64,000 bases of DNA, from positions 23,501-87,500 of the forward strand of contig JACVTC010000033.1 in NCBI GenBank assembly GCA_016946835.1, in the 5' to 3' direction. The translations under genes and the position numbers were made by a program. Under the pieces are notes generated by a model. It made no database searches, was not told the DNA's origin, and saw nothing but the letters and a program-made list of their open reading frames with translations. Numbering within the stretch: the first letter of the stretch is position 1; each line of letters starts with the position of its first letter. Positions 59,060 to 64,000 of the stretch are shown here, piece by piece. The stretch is from Neocallimastix lanati (nom. inval.) (lineage: Eukaryota > Neocallimastigomycota > Neocallimastigomycetes > Neocallimastigales > Neocallimastigaceae).

Positions 59060-60560
59060 TTATATAGGATATACCACCAAAAACTCAAACGTGATTAATA
59101 TGAATAGATTTACCATAAAAAAACTTCATTTGGAATTTTGCTATTAATGCCAATACGAAGAGTTAGATTGTAAATAAATTTTGAGTAATGAATGGCAAAA
59201 TCTTAGGAATTTAATTTTTAATTTACTCTAACTTTTTAAGGAATTTTAAAGAATTTAGAATAGTCTAATTGAATCTTTAAGCTAAAGCCATTGTTTTTTT
59301 TCTGGTTATATAAGGGGGAGAAAATTTCAATGATTCCATTCTTTTTGAAAAATTTATTTATTCTTCTACTGTCATTTTTTTTTCTTGGTCAGACTTAAAA
59401 AAAAAGTATAATTTTATAGTTATGAATGAATTTTTGCAACCATTAATGGTCGTATCCTTCAAAGTTAATAATAGTATTATTTGAACATTTAAGTTTAATT
59501 TTATGATTTACAAAGTTATTTAAAAATTCTTTTTTTGGTTGGTTACATGCTCAATAGTACTAGAATCAAAAGTCCAAAAAAAGAGAAATGTTTTATTATT
59601 GTAATTGTAAACTGATTTATTAATATTGGTATCATTAATATTATTAATATTATTATTATTATTATTAAAATTATCATAAGATTTTAATTGATTATAAGAT
59701 ATTTTATAATTATTAAAAATTATTATTTTATGTGGAATTTGAATTTAAAATTTCATTTGTTAAATTATTTAGCATCACTATTATCTAAATTATGAATAAA
59801 ATCAATATTATATATATTGTTATCAATCATGGGAACGTCATTCTTCTAAATATACATTTTCATTATATAACTGACAGGAACTCTTATATTGTTAATATTT
59901 TCAATGCTATTAATACTTATAAATATTATGACTTCTATTATTATTACTGTAACTATTATTGTTTTTATAGTTATCCCTATCGTTTATATTTTTATTATTT
60001 TAATAATTAATATTAATACTGTTTGTACTAGAATTTAAATTAGCTTATGATCCATATGTTCTTGAATCTAATCTACAATTATCTGCTAAGTGGTCTTGTT
60101 GATGACATATAAAGTAGCATTTTCTTGGATTATGTTTCCTGGTAGAATTATATTTTCTTTTATTTGTATCTTGATTACTTCTTGAATTAAATAATAAGGC
60201 CAGATCCATATAATCATTATCTTCATTATCTTTTTGTGGTTTTATTTATTTCTGATTATTAATTCAGGTTTTTGAACAGTATCGAATGCTGAGTCTAAGT
60301 CTTCAATCTCATTAAATATGGTAGGGATCAATAATTTTAATTATTAGGAATACAACTTTAGAATTTTTTTTTTTTTTTTTTTTGTCAATAGTGTTGAAAT
60401 TGGGTTCATTAGCAGATTGATTAGAAATATTGGTAGTACTATATTCCGAGGAATCATAGACCTTTTTAGATATTGGGAAGTTGTTTCTTCCAGATTTTAA
60501 AATTGTTTTCTTTGGAAATAAAACATTTAGCTCTGTTCATACTCATCTTGTAATAGAGAC
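57570..60560 (-). pseudogene. Ty1/copia-type retrotransposon relic
   Basis: Read on the minus strand, in copia order. Gag C-terminus: MDLALLFNSRS to the knuckle CYFICHQQDHLADNC near 60120-60070 (three instead of two residues between the first cysteines). Asn-rich linker: about 60010-59600. Protease start: WTFDSSTIEHVTN near 59570. Integrase pieces: MALA-RFN-TILNSL near 59280, YGKSIHINHV-VFGGISY near 59100 and GFDTKSNSYLIMN near 59000 (dashes mark stops). A second Asn-rich linker holds the SINE-like insert. The start of RT (EVPTIYKMTLKSKYA) is near 57600. The RT core and RNase H are absent. Heavily mutated; an old copy. Confidence 0.75.
58055..58578 (-). mobile_element. SINE-like retroposed insert with 13-bp target duplication
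   Basis: A 524-bp block, clearly less AT-rich than anything around it, interrupts the copia relic. TTTATCAATTAAA flanks it on both sides (58042-58054 and 58579-58591). On the minus strand it starts GTCGTTCCAGGTTCTATCC and ends GAGGAAGTCT plus an eight-A tail (AAAAAAAATA). Target duplication plus A-tail is the signature of LINE-driven insertion. It is noncoding in all frames I tried. It has hairpins such as TAAGACG-TTG-CGTCTTA near its 5' end. GGTTCTATCC resembles a pol III B box, but no A box precedes it. Confidence 0.65.
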
Positions 60561-60597
60561 TTGAGATTTTTTATCTTTTAAATTCAAGTTTATTATT

Positions 60598-60763
60598 TAT
60601 TAAAAATTAAATAAAAAGTATACAAAGAAATTATATATTTTATTAAAAATTAAATAAAAAGTATACAAAGAAAAAATATGTTTTATTAAAAATTAAATAA
60701 AAAGTATACAAAGAAAATATATGTTTTATTAAAAATTAAATAAAAAGTATACAAAGAAAATAA
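60598..60763. repeat. 43-bp tandem repeat, four copies
   Basis: TATTAAAAATTAAATAAAAA followed by GTATACAAAGAAA and a variable TATATGTTT tail repeats at 60598, 60641, 60684 and 60727. Confidence 0.92.
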
Positions 60764-60804
60764 ATATATAAGTAAAAATATGAGTTTGGAACATAAATAA
60801 AATA

Positions 60805-61210
60805 AAATTTCAGCAAATGTAACAACATTTGCTGAAATTCCTAGTGAATCTGAATATTATAAAACAAAGCGAGGTGAAAATTTATGATATTCAAAAATTC
60901 TAATTTAATAATTTTTCAATTCCCTTTTCATTTAAAATTATTTAGGGAATATAATGATAATATATTTGTTGATGGTACATTTTTTATTGCCCCTAAATTT
61001 AGTTATCAAATATTTATTACAAGATCTTATACTAAAGAATTAGATAGTTTTTACACTACTTTTTTTGCAATATTAAAAAATAAAGAATAAGAAACGTATA
61101 AAATATTATTTGAAAAATTAAAAAAAAATGCTAATACATGTAACAATAATATTATAATTAATATTATAATTGAACCAAAAAATTTGCATTGTAATTTTGA
61201 AAGGGGCAAT
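60805..61210 (+). pseudogene. FLYWCH/MULE-type transposase, internal fragment
   Basis: SANVTTFAEIPSESEYYKTK, a frame change, then MIFKNSNLIIFQFPF, VDGTFFIAPKFSYQIFITRSY and a stop after ILKNKE (61090). NLHCNFERG follows, where the other copies have HCDFE, so the second Asp is replaced by Asn. It ends in an A run near 61210; both ends of the gene are missing. Confidence 0.75.
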
Positions 61211-61342
61211 AAAAAAAAAAAAAAAATAAAATAAAAAAAAAAATAAAATAAAATATTTTCATATTTATTTATATTTATTAATGATTAAATATAAAATAAT
61301 TACTAATACATAAATTTAATAAAATTTTATATTCATGTAGTT

Positions 61343-61374
<32 letters not shown>

Positions 61375-61629
61375 TTATTAATTTAATTTATTTTTATTGT
61401 TTTTAATAAATAATTTAATAATTTTTTATTTTTTATTTTATTTATTTATTTATTTATTTTTTTTTTTTTTTTTTTTTGGCGAAGATATATTTACATGAAA
61501 AATACAAAAAATAGGATGATGATGATAAGATATTATTGATGATGTCACTTATATTTAATACAAATTAGTTTTCATCTCTTCTTTATTATTATTATTACTA
61601 TATTTATATATAATGAAAAGATTTTTTTT
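61211..61629. other. Intergenic, 3' side of the KICS2 homologue
   Basis: A/T runs and (TTTA)n at 61340-61375. On the minus strand AATAAA occurs at about 61587-61582, some 45 bases after the KICS2 stop codon, and may serve as the polyadenylation signal. Confidence 0.55.
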
Positions 61630-62727
61630 TCACCAATCCACTTTAAGTTGTTCAAAAAGTGTCACATTTCTCAAACAGGCTACTAATTTTGTAAGAAAAT
61701 CAATGATAGCCGGATCCTTATTTTGACATTCATAGATGAGAACTATGATGACCTCTGGATCGACCTTAATCATGTAATAAGAAATGGAAATTTTCCAATC
61801 ATAAAAGAAAAACGGTACCATACTGGTTTCATCCAAACTTTGACTTGTATCTTTATCCATACCAGAATTATCTTTTCCATTAGAAATGGATTTTGAGGAT
61901 CGTTTACGCTTATCTGAAAATCTTCTTGATCCTATGAGATAACTTGCAGCGTTCGATAGTGAAGAAATTGAAGCAGAATCTGATATTTTTTGGGTGGAAG
62001 AATTATTATTTGTCGAAGGATTTCCATTATTAAGATTATTAAGAGTACTATTGTTGTTGCTATTGATATTATTGGTATTATTATTATTAGTAGTAGATGT
62101 GACAGTACTACCAATACTATAGGAACTATACGTTGAATTGATACTGTCGATACTATTACAATATTCTAAAGTGGATCCCATTTTTCTATATTTAGTGATA
62201 TTATCTTTATTTAGGGAATCTGTTTGAGAGTACTGTTGATGTTTCTGTTTACTCTGAATAATAGAAATAATATTTGGCCAATGATTTAATGGAGGATCAT
62301 TTGGGAAACTAAATATAGCAGGATAAGAATGAATACCGGTTAAGGGAACCGTCGAAATACAACTATAACCCCCATCTGGCCGTATTGAGGTATTTTTTGA
62401 AAGTGAAGAATATATAAAAGATATATTTAAAATATTATCATTTTTTGATACAAAACTTTTTATCCTTTTTTTTTTTTTATAAAATTTATTGACATATATA
62501 AATGAATTATTATTATTAATGGTAGTAGTAGTAGTAGTGATGGTGGTGGTAATAGGAGAAATAAGGTAATTTTTAATATTATTGATATTAATATTTATAT
62601 ATTTATCACAATAAAATAAAATTTATATATATATAATTATATATATAATATTTATTATTTAATAGATTTATTCATAATTTAATAATATATATATCATTAA
62701 TAATAATAATAATAATAATAATATCAC

Positions 62728-62781
<54 letters not shown>

Positions 62782-63915
62782 TTATAATAACAATATATAA
62801 TAATATATAATATTTAAATTGTTTTATAAAATCTAAATATTTTTTATTTTATATATTTTAGATATTTATATAGAATTTATATATTCTAATAAGAGCTTTA
62901 TATATATATATATGATATTTACATATTTAATGGATCAGGATCTGTTTTTAAATCAATTTGATGTAATATTTCAGAACTCTTTTTACTGAGAATGACATTA
63001 AAATAGACATTAATTTTAGCTAGCGTATAAGATAAAAATTTTTTTAACCATTGCTGATTATTTGGTATTTCTAAATCAGCTTTTCCAGTTTCTAAGGTTT
63101 GTGTATCTTGTTGCTGCATTATATATTTCTAATTTTTAATTAAATGTTATTTCTATAATGTTTTCTGAATAGACAATTCATATAATAATAAGATAAATAA
63201 TATATCAAACTTACATGTTTAATTTGTGATTGTAAATTGTTTATCCATTGATTTAAATCATTTTTTGCTAAATAGGTATACAAAATTGAATTTTTGAAAT
63301 TATAAGATATTAACGATAGTTGTGCTAATAATAAATTTTTAATTATTGAAATTTCTTTCCTAATATTATTATATATTTTTAAAATTAAAAAAAATTTTTT
63401 TAAATACTTTTATAAAATAATAATAATAATTATTATAATAAATATTTAAATTAATATTCTATTGTGTTCTTTAATAAATGTATATATAAAAGGGGTTTAA
63501 ATGATTTACAGTATCCCGATGGCCAAAGAAGGGAAGAAATTAGATTGACTATTATCCCATTCTAAAATTTTTACATGATCCAATATAGTGGAATATGTAT
63601 TACAATTGGCTTTTGATAGTTGTCCGTAACTATATCATAAAAAAATAAAATAAAATAAAATAAAATAAAAAAAAAAAAAAAAAAAAAAAAAATAAAATAA
63701 AATAAAATAAAATAAAATAAAATAAAATAAAATAAAATAAAATAAAATAAAATAAAATAAAATAAAATAAAATAAAATAAAATAAAATAAAATAAAATAA
63801 AAAATAATTATAATAATTATAATAATAATAATAATAATAGTAATATATATATATAAATTAAGAGTATACAATAGAAAAAAAAAAAAAAAAAATTATTAAT
63901 TAAATTATAATTGAG

Positions 63916-63952
<37 letters not shown>

Positions 63953-64000
63953 ATATATATTATTACATATTAATCAGTTCAAATCGTATTTTTGCATATT
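61630..64000 (-). CDS. KICS2: KICSTOR subunit 2 homologue (C12orf66/KICS2 family), 5' end beyond the window
   Basis: In animals KICS2, with KPTN, ITFG2 and SZT2, holds GATOR1 at the lysosome so that mTORC1 responds to amino acids. Five exons on the minus strand fit in phase: 64000-63967 (partial), 63629-63510, 63359-63215, 63113-62923 and 62464-61630. Donors are GTAATA, GTAAAT, GTAAGT and GTAAAT; every acceptor is AG. The last acceptor could instead be at 62456, also in frame. Recognised stretches in family order: FELIN, KNLLLAQLSLISYNF, QQWLKKFLSYTLAKINVYF, HSYPAIFSFPNDPPLNHWPN, KISISYYMIKVDPEVIIVLI and FLTKLVACLRNVTLFEQLK. An Asn/Ser-rich insertion of about 110 residues separates the last two blocks from HWPN and is absent in the animal protein. 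Confidence 0.85.
62465..62922 (-). other. Last intron of the KICS2 homologue
   Basis: 458 bases, with donor GTAAAT at 62922 and acceptor AG at 62466-62465 (or 62457-62456). It contains a run of about 42 A's on the plus strand (62730-62771), an (AAT)n run and a (GTA)n/(GGT)n stretch. It is unusually long for this gene, whose other introns are 101, 150 and 337 bases. Confidence 0.65.
63642..63802. repeat. (TAAAA)n microsatellite in a KICS2 intron
   Basis: About 25 copies of the pentamer, broken by one A run. It lies within the intron 63630-63966. Open reading through it on the minus strand (Phe/Ile/Leu/Tyr repeats) is not a gene. Confidence 0.9.

Noticed and set aside
63635-63871. 78-codon minus-strand ORF (Phe/Ile/Leu/Tyr)
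   Set aside because: It is produced by the (TAAAA)n microsatellite within a KICS2 intron.

Overview
This is extremely AT-rich eukaryotic DNA. Spacers are close to pure A/T with long homopolymer runs, and coding stretches are visibly less AT-rich. Asparagine-rich, low-complexity proteins, short introns starting GTAAGT/GTAAAT, and a mix of Ty3/gypsy, Ty1/copia and FLYWCH/MULE-type elements are present. The overall look fits an anaerobic gut fungus (Neocallimastigomycota). That is an inference from composition and gene style. A dictyostelid-like protist is the main alternative.

Layout. (1) 1-25.9 kb is a graveyard of LTR retrotransposons. A probable LTR (102-948) is followed by Ty3-like element 2 (955-13208). 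Element 2's 5' LTR is split by a younger Ty3-like element 1 (1022-7258). A poorly preserved element with a TGGTGGAG primer site and a small lysine-rich ORF follows (13.2-14.9 kb). Then comes an older, heavily mutated Ty3-like element 3 (about 18.6-24.3 kb) that lacks an integrase, and finally an RNase H relic (25.3-25.9 kb). (2) 25.9-42.2 kb is almost gene-free. It holds one conventional gene on the minus strand (28773-29900, 375 aa, acidic, unknown), two heptamer microsatellites and several hairpins. (3) 42.2-47.2 kb carries three decayed copies of a FLYWCH/MULE-type transposase, with a cysteine-rich secreted-looking ORF between two of them. (4) 47.2-53.3 kb is empty spacer. (5) 53326-55995 is an 889-aa Ser/Thr/Asn-rich gene of unknown function. 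(6) 57.6-60.6 kb holds a minus-strand copia relic containing a 524-bp GC-richer insert flanked by 13-bp direct repeats, with an A-tail (SINE-like). (7) 61630-64000 is the 3' part of a five-exon minus-strand gene that I recognise as a homologue of KICS2 (C12orf66), a KICSTOR subunit in the GATOR1-mTORC1 amino-acid sensing pathway.

Most notable points. All three Ty3-like elements join gag to pol by the same compact -1 frameshift design: slippery TTTAAAT or TTTAAAC, 7-nt spacer holding the gag stop, 6-bp stem, 8-nt loop. The window also holds a KICSTOR gene in what looks like an early-diverging fungus, and a structured, retroposed GC-rich sequence I could not identify.
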